64,000 bases of DNA from NCBI GenBank assembly GCA_002105175.1, contig MCGE01000009.1, positions 496,001-560,000 of the forward strand, read 5' to 3'. Position numbers and translations under genes: made by a program. Of the stretch, positions 27,725 to 39,548 are shown in pieces. The notes beneath the pieces were generated by a model that saw only the letters and a program-made list of their open reading frames with translations, did no database searches and was not told the origin of the DNA. Position 1 is the stretch's first letter. Each line of letters begins with the position of its first letter. Source of the DNA: Absidia repens. Lineage: Eukaryota > Mucoromycota > Mucoromycetes > Mucorales > Cunninghamellaceae.

Positions 27725-28275
27725 GAGTTTAAATGTCCGCCTGATTTTTTATGCTTGCCCGTTCTTTTGCTTTTTTTTTTTTTTTTTCTTTACACGATTA
27801 TAACCTCTTTGGAGTTGTAGTAATCTTAGATTAGTGTCAGGGCTAGTTTAGAAAGGTGTTTCAGCTCAGGGATTACAACATGTATGAGGAAACCCTTTCA
27901 TTTTGAATCTAAGATTTGAGGCCACCATTAGTTAGCTTTTTAGAATCTTCATTATCTTTATTTAGTATTAGTTTACCATCGTTTGCATCTATATTTGAAT
28001 AAAATATGTCTATGTTTACATGCTTTAATGAAAAAAATGTCCCAGTAGTCTTTCTCATGTTTTGTTCAGTAGATTCTTTTTTTACTTCCGTCGTCCTCCC
28101 CCCTTCCATTAGTGTCGACAATTGTCATACTTCAAAAAAAGATATCCCTTTATAATATTTCTCCTGTCTTCCATAGAATATCAGCTCCCATTTTTCAATC
28201 GTCCTTAGAGATTAGCGTTGACTATTCTTTAGATCTCCTTCAAATTCCCCCATGCCATCTCCAATAAATCCTTTG
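27725..28275 (+). repeat. Dispersed repeat family, copy G
   Basis: Begins with a degenerate box (TTTAAATGTCCGCCTGATTT, about 27728-27747) and a T-rich tract. The core starts at CTTAGATTAGTGTCAGGGCT (27824) and includes CTCAGGGATTACAACATGTA and CCCTTTCATTTTGAATCTAA, ending with AATAAAATATGTC at about 27999. A downstream module at 28205-28270 (GATTAGCGTTGACTATTCTT, TAGATCTCCTTCAAATTCCC) matches copy B 11790-11865. Confidence 0.8.
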
Positions 28276-29699
28276 TTACAATTGAACCACAGGCTTTTAG
28301 TTTAGTATCTACCATATTTCTTCGAACACAATATACACTTTTATTATCGGTCCTGTGCCTTTGTCGTATAACGAACAACGAACAAAGTCGTACTGTGGTT
28401 ACTTTGTGAGTATCCTGTCAAACACCTATACCTTTTAGAACCAATGCCCTGCTACCTCTTTCCCCTTGAAATACCACTGGTGGTCAGTGGTAGCAGTGTT
28501 GCTACTATCAGTTACATTAATCTTAGTTATAGTTAGTATTCTCAATAAAAAATTCGGGTTTTTGGCATTCCTTTCATTCATTCTTCTTCTTTAAATTATC
28601 TTGCCCCAATGGTGGATCATTTTTTGTAGATATATCTTATGGGGTATCATTGTGACCCACTATGGAACATCTTCATAGGGTAGTAGCGATATTTGTACTT
28701 AAAAATTATTATTATCATATTATTATTATTATTTTTTTTTGGAAAAACACGCTTTTGTTTCCTACTTAATATAGTCTTTTAAGTGCGATGTTAGAAAAGG
28801 GAACTGCGTACTGATTATGACAGGTAGTTTTATATCACAGTGCCTGTTTTGGTATAGTAAAGAGGATAATTAAAGGGGGGGGAGAAGTCAGTGGAGCCTA
28901 AGCGACCGGTACATATTGAATGTCATATGGGGTTCAGTTTCTTTTCTTTGAAGTGTGCGTTATGATATGACATCAATCATACGATATCATATTATATGCC
29001 AATACTTGAACCATATTTGATACCAAATGAACTTGAAGGGTGGACGTTTTATTGTTGATGTGAAGCCAAAAAGCCAAAAATAAAATAAATACAGACTCTT
29101 TATCAATAGAAATGCGGAAGTTAATATTGTAAGCACAGGCACCTTTTTCTTTTTTTTTTTTTTTTGGTCTTTGGAGGTACCTCTTATTGCCATATATGGA
29201 TTTGGATGCAACTCCCCAAATTTCATCGCACCTTTCAAAATCTGATCGCAATCTTTTTTTCTGACTTGCCAACTTGGTTGTATACATGTATTATGGTGCA
29301 GTGCTATATGGAAAGAACATAAATGAACCTTAATTGTTGTAGTTTTTTTTTCTTTTTATATTATCAATCGTCATGGAAGACACACATAACTCATGACATT
29401 TCCATTTCACTCAGGCAAGTGCAATAATGAAAAAGATTTTGCGGGATATAGGCATTCTCACATTGCTAAATGCTGATATACTGGGTATCAGGTAGGGAGG
29501 GGACAGTTAATTGAAGTGTGGGTATTGAATGAATGGAATTAGGTGTCCCTGTCATTGTGGGCTCCTGTAAGTTGTACCTTGGCGCCTAACTGCTCAACGT
29601 TCGGCAGGCCAACTTTTTTGTCTGCCAGAGAAAAAGAAAAAAAACCAGGACACTAGCAAGATAGCTACAATAATAGCATTATTTACTATACAATTTATA
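28276..29699. other. Intergenic stretch
   Basis: No supportable gene. Contains a perfect 8-base inverted repeat with a 5-base loop (TACCACTG at 28472-28479, CAGTGGTA at 28485-28492) and several A/T runs. Confidence 0.45.
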
Positions 29700-30370
29700 C
29701 ATTAATAAAAAGGTATATTTTATTGAAAGATATTGGAAGATATTAAAGCTATAAATGAGAGGTTCATTGTAACAATTGATTTAGTGAAAGGCTCTATTGG
29801 AGGAAGCATGAAGGAGACAAGTATGAGACTTGAAGAACGGTCAACACTAATCTAGAGGGACAATTGTAAAATGGTAGCTAATATAGCTTACAAGGCATGA
29901 GAAAAAACTATAGGTATAAGTCTTGTTTAAAAATTACCACGGTCAACACTTATCATAAGGGAGTGATGACAGTAAAAAAAGGTATCTATGGTACATGACA
30001 ACAGAGAGATTATCAAAACATTTTCATCAAAGTATGTAAAAAGAGACATAGTTTATTCAGATGTAGATGTAAAGTATAACAAACTAAAACTAAACAAAGG
30101 TAATGAAGGCTCCAAAAAAAAAAAAAAAAAAAAAAAAACGACTAATGGTAGTTCATAAATCCTGAATCCAAAATGAAAGGGTTTCACCATGCATCTTGTA
30201 ATCCCTGAACTGAAAAACCTTCTAAACTAGTCCTAACACTAATCTAAGTCCACCATAATTCCAAAGGAGCCACAATTGTGAAGAATTAAAGAAGGAAAAA
30301 AGAAGGAAATGAAAAGAAAGAGCAATGGGGGAGGGTAAATAAAATTCATGTGTGCGGAATTTGAATTGCG
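29700..30370 (-). repeat. Dispersed repeat family, copy D
   Basis: Minus-orientation copy. The box near 30344-30366 reads TTCAAATTCCGCACACATGA on the minus strand. The core at 30130-30250 has, on the plus strand, GGGTTTCACCATGCATCTTG, TAATCCCTGAACTGAA and CTAGTCCTAACACTAATCTA. An A run interrupts it at 30115-30138. Upstream modules include GGTCAACACTAATCTAGAGG (about 29838), a second GGTCAACACTTATC (about 29942) and TTACAAGGCATGAGAA (about 29889). Length and module order match copies C, E and F. Confidence 0.85.
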
Positions 30371-31016
30371 TTTTTTTTTTTTTTTTTGGAAAACCGTTAG
30401 GCAGTCCTCTATCCCCTCTGTCAAAACCGACCAGCTTCAGGTGTGCTTTTAACCTTTATTATAATATTGCGTAGTTGAAATTTTTATTGTGGAGTAAAAT
30501 ATATATCTTTAGCATTTTCCATGAGACACAATTTTTTTTACGTGCTTGCACAATATTAATAAATGCACACCCGCACGCGGTGAAAACAATATGACTATTG
30601 GTGTTTGTATACCAACAACAGACCGTTATGCATGCTTTCAAAAACAAGTTTTGATCCCAATTATATTGCTTTGACCTTACAGATGGAACAAAAGGAATTC
30701 GTTAGGAAAACGGATTCTCCCACTTTGATTTTTGAATGCCCGACCCACTTGTGACAAGCGCAAGGTTAAAGTTGGAAGTCGCCTTGCATTATTTGAATAA
30801 GAACAAAAGGCAAAACATTTGTGCGTTTATAAAGAACTGAATAATAAACATGTAGTGGAAGTGTTTGAATTGTATCGAGAGAAAGAAAAAAAAAGTAAGA
30901 GATGAAACGATTAAATATTATATGCAGGGTGGATTGGCATTTATATATATTTATATAAAGCTGTCTTGAGTATTGTCTTCCTTCTTTTCTGTTCACTTAA
31001 TTTTTTTTTTCAAACC
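30371..31016. other. Intergenic stretch upstream of the membrane protein gene
   Basis: No gene seen. TATATATTTATATA at about 30942-30956 lies about 65 bases upstream of the start codon and could act as a TATA element, by position only. Confidence 0.4.
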
Positions 31017-32134
31017 ATGTCCCATGAACATACCATTCAAAAAGCTATCAATGTTCTTGTTTATGCTTTCTTAATTACAGCTACTGTGCTCTCGTTCTCT
31101 GGTAATGATAATCTTGCTGATATTTTCAGCTCGTTTGAGACGTAAGTAATTCAATCTACCGTGAGGGAACGCAATAATGATATTGATCTTCTTTTCCTTT
31201 TATTTTTTGGTACTGTAGATACTTTGATCCAGGTGTGTATCAGAAACAAAAGGAGAAAATGAATAGATTACTTGCTTTACTAAGATTATTCTATAATAGC
31301 TCCTTGGGTTTTCACTGTATGGACCCTGATCTATCTTCTTCTCGGCGGATTTGTCATTTATCAATGGTTTGATCAAGCTCATGAATCGGCTCTCCATGGC
31401 GTTGGCTGGCATTTTATTCTTTCTGCTATTTTGAATACCCTCTGGTTTAGTTTATTAGTAAGCAAACCGCCGTATTTCCTAATGCTACCTCAAATATTTA
31501 CGTTTAATTTTGTTATATCATATATTATAGGAAGGGGAACATAAGGTCTTGTCTTTCTTTATATCTGTTTTGCAAGTCTTCTCGATCTCATTCGTTTTTT
31601 GTAAATATTTAGATTCCCTTCCCCTCCCACACACACACCCTGGATTTTGTCAGAGAGATTAATTTTTTTTTTTTTTTTTCAAATATGTGTGTAGACAAAC
31701 TGGAAGCTGAATTCCCTGCAAATAACTGGTGGGATCGATTGTTCCTTCATGCTCCCTTTTCACTGTGGCATGGATGGTCTGTTTTTATTGCAGTGGTGAC
31801 GGCATTTGTGACTTTTACTGGAGTCAAGAAAACCGAAGATGGTACTATTCTGCCACCTAATGTCCTCCATATTGTCTTATTTTATATTGGACTTGCATTT
31901 TTATCCTTGACTGCGATTGGCTATGTGGAGTACAAAGGACAAAAGGGAGATTTGACCTCGGCTTGGGTGATCTCATTTGGTCTATGGGCAATTTTTGTTG
32001 AACAACCTTTTGTCACCACTCACTGGGGAGCATTGGCCGCTGCCATCATTACCACTCTTTGGCCAGCAAAACCTTACATCTTACGTGCCTTGGGTCGATC
32101 AACTACCAGCGAAAATGCCCCTCTTTTAGGTTAA
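31017..32134 (+). CDS. Multi-pass membrane protein, TspO/MBR-like (tryptophan-rich sensory protein type)
   Basis: Exons 31017-31141, 31219-31232, 31300-31457, 31531-31600 and 31695-32134 give 268 residues. Exon 2 is a 14-base micro-exon. About seven hydrophobic helices are visible: the N-terminal VLVYAFLITATVLSF, PWVFTVWTLIYLLLGGFVIY, LSAILNTLWFSLL, SFFISVLQVFSISFVF, WHGWSVFIAVVTAFV, HIVLFYIGLAFLSLTAI and a last pair. The APWVFTVWTLIYLLL and PFSLWHGW segments are of the kind seen in bacterial and fungal tryptophan-rich sensory (TspO/MBR-related) proteins. Its ligand and membrane are unknown. The C-terminus ENAPLLG is a short dileucine-like tail that might direct it to the vacuole. The family assignment is moderate. 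Confidence 0.82.
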
Positions 32135-33380
32135 TTTTTTAAAGTACATTATAGTTCTTTCTATTTTATTTTTCAGTTTAGCTATTGTGGATGATATGGC
32201 TATTGTAATGCAATTTGAAGAAAAAATAAACAATTTTTTTCATCAACATCTGTGTCCTTGTCTCGCCTTCCTTGCTGATCCACATGACAGTCGTAAGGCT
32301 GTAATTATTGCTTTTTTTGGTTGGGGGTACAGTATTTGTTTTATTTGCTGTTTGATATGTAAAAAGAGAGATACTACATGTATAAACAATACCAATGATT
32401 TACATATATATTTATGTTCCCGGTATACATCCTCTACAAAACAATAAACAATCACTATAAGTACAATTTTTAGTAAACACAAAAGTATCATTTAATCATG
32501 CAAAAGAAAAAAAGAAAAAGCGGTTTTTATTCATATTAAACAAAACAATACACTAGCTACAATATACACTAATTTGATCTAATCTGCATAAATCAATAAT
32601 ACTATAACGTCCATTCATGCTTCTCCAACTTTTCACTTGAAAAAAAAAAAGAACTGCGTCATTGGTGGCCGTCGGATATATCAAATCTATTCTATATCAT
32701 CTATCGATTTCATTCCATGTCTTGCCATTGAAGAAAGCGTATGATATTCATGTGTTTTCCTATTATCCCGGTCCTCCCAAAGAAAATAGAATTAGCATGG
32801 CGCGTTTTATCCAATTTTAGAACCATTCTACCCCACAAAGAGAGAGTCTCTACTTACCAAATAAACCATGTTGAAACAACCCTGTAGCTATCAACAACAA
32901 TGCGACTGATTTAAAGCAGCTCATCCAAGTAAGCTGGTATCTAATGGTGCCTTGGATCTTGCATCAGAAAAACAGGAAGTGGGGCGTGAGAATGAAGCTG
33001 TAGATTGGTTGCCCCATGTTATTGTTTCAAATATATACCTTTTCATCAATGAACCGTTTTTGTTCGAGTGACAATGAGAAGAGTGGATAAATAAATAGTC
33101 CATTGCTTTCGTTGGCAAAAAGAACAAGGAAGACAAAAAAAAAAAAAAAAAAGAGTACCCTTCCTTTTCTAAGGAAGAATCGGAATTTTAAAAACAGACA
33201 CTGAAAAAGAAAGGAAAAAAAAAAGGTGGGGGAAGCAAAAACCAGCTCACTACCCATTGGTATTTTATTTTATTGATAATATATGAAATTGACCATAAAA
33301 AACAAATAGAAAAAAGAAAGAATAATAATAATAATAATAAAATATAAGAGAAAAGGGAGCGGGCGGGGGAGTGAAGATGA
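32135..33380. other. Intergenic stretch between convergent genes
   Basis: 3' regions of the membrane protein and the homeodomain gene. An 86-codon plus frame at 32187-32447 follows closely but has no recognisable domain, and AATAAACAATC-type 3' signals lie in its end. I treat it as untranslated. An A run and (ATA)n/(TAA)n-like tract lie at 33137-33155 and 33322-33342. Confidence 0.5.
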
Positions 33381-34944
33381 TTACATGAATAAGGAAGATG
33401 AATTTTGTTGTTGCTGTTGCTGCTGTTGTTGTTGTTGCTGCTGTTGTTGTTGACACAACTGCATATAATACTGTTGCATTTGATCAAAAGGAGGTGGGGG
33501 AGGTGGAGGGTTGTACATTTTGGCATCCATGAACCATTGATTGGCACTGGCGCCACCAAACGAAGAAGTGGATGGGGGAGGAGGAGGAGGGGGCATCAGG
33601 GTAGAAGAAACAGGCATACCAAGATCCATGATATCTTTCTTGTTGTTGTGATTGTTGTTTCCATGATGTTGATCATTCATCATCATCATCATCATCATCA
33701 TACCGTTGTTAGCAGCAGTCGTCGAGGTAGTTGAAGTAGCAGTAGCAGCAGAAGTGGCGGAATGAATAGGTTCAGGTGTTGAGCAAGGGGAGACAGAAAC
33801 ATCATCCAAGGATGGTGCACCATTATTATTGGTTCGGCAAGATGAGACATCCAAGGAAGGAGGCGGCAATACCAATTTAGGGGAGAATTCCGGAACCAAG
33901 TTGACGATATCCAATAAAGCATGCTTCAGTGCTTCGTAGTTGCCTTGCAGCACATGCATGGTTTCCACACTTGCCTGTTTATTTTCTGAGAAATCGCCAC
34001 ATCGCACCCATTCTTGTTGACTGCTTTCACGCATCCCAAATCGTACTTGAGGATTGGCGTCCACTTCCAATTGGCCCATCATCGTCGAGGAGGCGGCGGG
34101 ATTCAAATTCACTTGCGTGAGACGTACTTGATGAATTTGATCCATATCCAATTCAATACGGAATTTATGTCCATTGTCTTCTACCTGCCATACAAATACA
34201 CGTTCAACTGGATGACAATAACACACAAGGTCCCATTCGTTTTGAGGAGTCAATGACATAAACCGCGCCCATGAGCCAATTCTTAATGCATTTGCAGGAA
34301 TCGGAATTTGAATCGCTAGAAAAGGGTAAAGATTGTCAGTCTTTTTTTTTTTTAAAAAAAATAAAGTAATTGAGTAAATATACACACTTACATTGACGAT
34401 CAGTTCCTTCAGACATAGCTCTTGTAGGAAATACATTGGTATGGAATGAAGAAGGATGAGATTCAGGCATTGAACTATAGGACCGAAGACGATGCTGATG
34501 ATCAAGACCTTGTTGGTGGTGGAAGCGGGGGTTCAAATCTTGATTAAATTCAGGGGTAATCAAAGAGTGGAAGGTCGTGTTGGTGGCTTGGTAAGGTGGG
34601 GAGGGAGATAAAGTTGTTGTTTTGTTGTTGAGCGTGGGAGGTTCAATCCATCCAGTACGTACATTTGGAACTAACGATGACATATCTTGACCAATGGAAT
34701 AAGCTTCCGATTTGCGTGCCTTGGCCCGACGGTTTTGGAACCAGATCTGGATGGTGCGTTCACTGACCTCCAATTCTCGAGCAAGACTGCTTCGCATTGC
34801 TGCATCTGGTAAAGCATTGGTAACAAACGATTCTTGCAGTACGGCTACTTGGCTGGGTTTGAGATGTGTACGTTTTCGGGTATAAGGTGTGGCGGGGAAA
34901 GCAGAAGAAGAAGAGCAAGTGGATTGGCTTCGTTGACGTTGCAT
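33381..34944 (-). CDS. Homeodomain transcription factor, Phx1-like
   Basis: Exons 34392-34944 and 33381-34315 give 495 residues. The start at 34944 was chosen over an upstream in-frame ATG because the homeodomain follows at once. The homeodomain is at about residues 22-81 (KRTHLKPSQ ... SERTIQIWFQNRRAKARK), with the helix-3 WFQNRR core intact at 68-73. A second conserved block is encoded by exon 2 (IPANALRIGSWARF ... DLVCYCHPVERVFVWQV). It resembles the domain after the homeodomain in S. pombe Phx1 and basidiomycete and mucoromycete homologues. The C-terminus holds poly-Met, poly-Pro and a long poly-Q run, typical of activation regions. Phx1-type factors act in stationary-phase and stress survival; the function in this species is inferred. 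Confidence 0.88.
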
Positions 34945-36258
34945 TTTTATTGTGGTTGAGTGTAAAGAGAGTATATATGTATATGTATTTATAAAAAAAA
35001 GAAGGTGATGGATTTTCGTTGCTGTTGCTAATATTTTTCGTTTATTGAAATATCGTGAAACCAGCACTGATATTTTGTATGTAAAAAGTTGTGTATAATG
35101 AGAAAGAGAGAGACGAAAAAAAAAGAAGCTAATTCTTATGGGCTTATATAGAAGAAAAAAGGAAGAAAAAAAAAAGGGTACACATCTAATCTAGCTTAAA
35201 TAGGTATTCCTTGGATTAATGATGGTTGGTGACACAAAAAAAGGATACAGCTTACTACAGTAAAAAAAAAAAAATATGCACATCATCATCTTTGTCACTT
35301 TTTGCTTACTTTGTCAATACTCACATATCATTCATCCCCTTCATACTTAAACATACATCCAATAGACAAATACTTAATTAATTGATTATAAAATAGCGAA
35401 ATCATAAAACACATAACACAACACTTCAAAGCTATTACAGTATTAATCATAGGGAAAAAAGCGTCCGTGCGCATCAATCAGACAATATGGAAATCGAGGA
35501 CCTACTTTGTATAAAAATAGCTTAAGCAGCCAAGGACAGGTTTTCCGAGATTTTTTTTTTTCGACTCCCTACGGACGTAGCAAGAGTCATGGAAGCCACA
35601 TGATACAGTGCATATAGACAAAGCTACTAACACTACTAAAAAAAGTGAACCAAAAAATCATCCAATATTTTTAATGACCGATCACAGCACAGCTTATGCA
35701 AGAACACGAGAATAGAATAAAACATACACACAATGAAAAATAATGATAATGATGAAAAAAAAAAAAAGTACATGTTGACAACTCCTTACTTTTTTTTCTT
35801 CCTAAGAAAGGGAATGCATCAAGGATAATATTATTTTTGGACCATGCGCTAGTTTGCGGTGATTCATTCATTTCTTGCATGATTTCATATATCGGGTACA
35901 TTATGTATATCTTCTTACTGTCAACAAGTACAAAACGATGACCTTTGTGTACTGTATTCCTAGTGAATCTATTGTATACAAGTAAACTAGAATTATTATT
36001 GGTCAATCATTTCTATTATTTATTTCAGGAGGTTAAAAGGCGGGCGATGATGATTTGTTTGTATTGGTCAACTTTGAAAGAGTCTGGAAAGAATTTTGAA
36101 ACGCCTACCCTCCTTTTTTTTTGGGTGGCCCCTTTTCTTTCCTTCTTTCTCCTTAATATTTTTTTTCTTCCCCCCCTTTTTTTTTCTCACCTTCCCTTTC
36201 TGCCTCAGATATACACTCTATTAACTACATATATTATATCATTATCTATCTTCCAACA
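34945..36258. other. Shared upstream region of two divergent genes
   Basis: About 1.3 kb between the homeodomain gene and D2HGDH. A minus frame at 35671-36006 (start MTNNNSSLLVYNRF) is open for 111 codons but ends in a poly-Phe run and has no family signature, so it is not called. A TTAAAAGGCGGGCGATG motif at about 36034 is the reverse of the CCCGCC box seen at other promoters. Confidence 0.45.
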
Positions 36259-38398
36259 ATGAGTGCATGCCGATGGTCGCGTCTTGTATTCAACCGAACT
36301 TATTCTACCACCGCCACTGCCACCAAATCTGTCACTTTGACTGTAGACAAGTTTCCAGGCTATGTTCGTCATTCACAATATAAAAAAGTAAAATACACAG
36401 TGTTCAATCCTTCGCTTCTCATCCAAACTGATTGACTCAATTTTTCTCTCTCTTCTTCTTTGTAGCAAACGCAACAAGACTTGGAATATTTTGAATCTAT
36501 TGTTGGACGTCAAGGTTATATCACTGGGAAGGATGACATTGCGCCTTACAATATTGATTGGATGAACAAATTTCGTGGACAGTCTCAGCTCGTTTTGATG
36601 CCGCGTACTACACAACAAGTCTCGGCCATTTTACGTTATTGTCATGATCAAAAGTAAAAGTAAATTTGATATATCAACATAGAGGAAAGGGTTATCATTT
36701 TCAAATTGGATGATACTAACAAGAAGGACCTTTTTTTTTTTTTTTTTTTTGTTTAGGTTGGCTGTTGTGCCTCAAGGTGGCAATACTGGTCTTGTGGGTG
36801 GCTCTGTCCCTGTATTTGACGAAATCATTTTGAATATGAAGAATATGAATCGAGTCCGATCGTTTGACAGTGTCTCCGGTAAGAAAGAACAACACAATTG
36901 ATAGTTTCTTTATATTTTATAATGATACATCATCTATCGTTAGGTATTTTGACTGCGGATGCTGGATGTATTCTTGAAGTTCTGGACAATTGGTTAGCTG
37001 AAAAAGGATATATGATGCCATTAGATCTTGCTGCTAAAGGAAGGTAAAGAAGACATGGCTTGAGACAAACAATAATATGTTAATTGATCTCATTTTCATT
37101 TATTTATTTATTATTTAAAGCTGTCATATCGGTGGAAACATAGCAACAAATGCTGGTGGGTTACGACTGTTACGTTATGGGTCATTGCATGGCACTGTTC
37201 TTGGCTTGGAAGTGGTCTTGGCGAATGGAACTATTCTTAACAATATGTCAACCTTGAGGAAAGACAACACTGGATTTGACCTGAAACAACTTTTTATTGG
37301 CTCTGAAGGTACCATTGGTGTGATTACCGGTGTTTCTATTTTGACTCCATTAAGATCAAAGGTAAAAAAAAAAAAAAAATCACCCGTTTTCCTTGAATAT
37401 AAACTCATTTTTTTCTTACATATGTAGGCTGTCAATGTCGCATTGCTTGGTTTGAATTCTTTTGATGATGTGCAGGTGGCATTCAAGAAATCTCGAATCG
37501 AATTATCAGAAATATTATCGGCGTTTGAATTTTGGGACATCCATTCGTTCCAAATGTTCAAGAAACATTTTGATCATAAAGAAGTGATGGAAAAGGATTA
37601 TCCGTTTTATATTTTGATTGAAACAAGTGGATCCAACAAAGATCATGATGACCAAGTAAGTAAAGAAGATATATTTGGAAAACTGTTAGATAAAAACTGA
37701 TTATTTCTGAACTATAGAAATTGACGACTTACTTGGAGCAAATGATGGAGAATGGCACAGCACAAGATGGCGTGGTGGCTCAAGATCAACAACAAATGCG
37801 GGATTTATGGGGCATCCGAGATGGACTGACAGAAGCTCTAGGAAAGGAACCTGCCGTTTACAAATATGATATTTCTATTCCGGTAGCCAAGATCTGGGAT
37901 TGTACCGAAGATATGCGACATCATTTGAAAGTGGGTGGTGTATTCGGGGAACCTGATTCGCCGGTCATTAATGTGGTAGCCTATGGTCATATTGGTGATG
38001 GTAACGTGCATCTGAACATTGTCACCAGAGATTTGGATACTCAGGTGTCTGATTTGATTGAACCATATCTATTTGAATGGGTTGGTAAGTCTATGTTTAT
38101 ACTACTGGTTAGCATGAGTTTGACTCCTTTTTCTCCTTCTTTTTTTAATACTAGCCAGACATCAAGGATCGATCAGTGCAGAACATGGTTTGGGAGTGGC
38201 AAAAAATGAATTCTTGGGTTACTCGAAATCACCAGAAATGATTGATTTGATGAAAACAATGAAAGATATGTTAGATCCCAAAGGAATATTAAACCCATAC
38301 AAGGTAATTTACAAAAAGAAATAAATAAAAAGGTACATTATTATTCATGCTCATCATGGTTTTTTATGTTATCCTCTTAGTACCTTCCGCAATCGTGA
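36259..38398 (+). CDS. DLD2: D-2-hydroxyglutarate dehydrogenase, mitochondrial FAD enzyme
   Basis: Nine exons (36259-36387, 36466-36653, 36757-36878, 36944-37043, 37121-37361, 37428-37655, 37718-38084, 38155-38303, 38381-38398) give 513 residues. The N-terminus ([18 protein letters not shown]) is a typical mitochondrial presequence. The FAD-binding PCMH domain shows [34 protein letters not shown] and [12 protein letters not shown]. The C-terminal domain has [13 protein letters not shown] with the substrate/metal His and [12 protein letters not shown]. The full set matches D2HGDH/yeast Dld2-Dld3 rather than lactate-specific Dld1. The enzyme oxidises D-2-hydroxyglutarate to 2-oxoglutarate and passes electrons onward. 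The last exon encodes only five residues and a stop. Confidence 0.95.
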
Positions 38399-39548
38399 TC
38401 CGCCCCGTCCTTCTAAAAGATGATATTGTACCCGGGGCTAAGGCTGAATTAGTTTAGTATTCCTTTATTTTATTTTTTAGTGTCACCATAGTATATATAG
38501 CTTGTTAGTTACATTTCATCTTTATTTTATATATTTTTATATTTTTATCCATGATTTATATTTTGATTGAATTAAAAAAAAATGTTTTGTCAATGGTAGT
38601 CAAAAAAACGTGATTGATATGCTTGTGTGGCTATGTCAGCACAGATCCATGGTTACAGTATAGAATGACTGGATGGGAAATGAAATCCATTCGTGTCTTG
38701 GTTTTAATTTGATGACCTCCCATAAAAAACTTTGACCACGTTTTACTTTTTATTTTTATTTTTACAGAAATAGCTTATTTGTAGGCTGGTTGAATATTGT
38801 TCCTTTGTTTTTTTTAGGACCATCAATACCATTTGATTTATATCTATACATATATAATAAAAGAAAAAACCTCATTGAATGGGTTTCGCCAATCAAACTT
38901 ATCCAATCGAATGTTTGCCGCAAAAGCAGTGTAGAAATGGGATATGATCAGAAAAAAAAAGATGTGTCTGTGTAACCTGGGTACCAACAGACTATTCCGT
39001 TAAAGGTAATCATCGTGTATCATCATTACCATCTCTACCTTACACACAGAAGGAAGAAGAGGATGATCAGTTTAGTATGCTTTTTTTATATATATTATCG
39101 AAAAAAAGAACTCAATTATTGTATTTCATAGGTACAAAGCGACAGTGATTATCAATTACTTGGAGAGAAAAGTAAGAAAATAAGTATACATTACATTAAG
39201 TTTATGCAGGTACCGTATCTAACATCCTTTATATGAATCTAGAACATAAGCACTAATTGCCCGTCCTTGGGCACGCCGTCTGGTTTCGACTGAGTTATGG
39301 CTGTCAAACCCCGAGCTTATTGGATCCTATATTAAGGATAAAAATAGTTTTTCTTTTCTTTTTCTTCTTCCTTTCCCCTTCCTTTCCCTCATCAAACCCT
39401 TTGTGGTGTCCCTCTTCACTCTTTTTTTTTTCATTATTATTATTCACTCATTTTATTTCAATTGTTGGCCTAACGCTTGACAATATATATATATTATCTC
39501 ATCTCATTCATAGACACACACATCCACCAATTATTTCTATTCTAAAAA
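38399..39548. other. Intergenic stretch upstream of chitin synthase
   Basis: The D2HGDH 3' flank is followed by AT-rich DNA with no gene. A C/T tract (39345-39430) and a TATATATATATTATC stretch (about 39484-39498) precede the chitin synthase start by 50-200 bases. Confidence 0.45.

Noticed and set aside
32187..32447. 86-codon frame just after the TspO-like gene
   Set aside because: No domain and poly(A)-type signals inside it; best read as 3' untranslated sequence.
35671..36006. 111-codon minus-strand frame upstream of D2HGDH
   Set aside because: No family signature, ends in a homopolymer-encoded Phe run, and no splice partners; more likely spacer.
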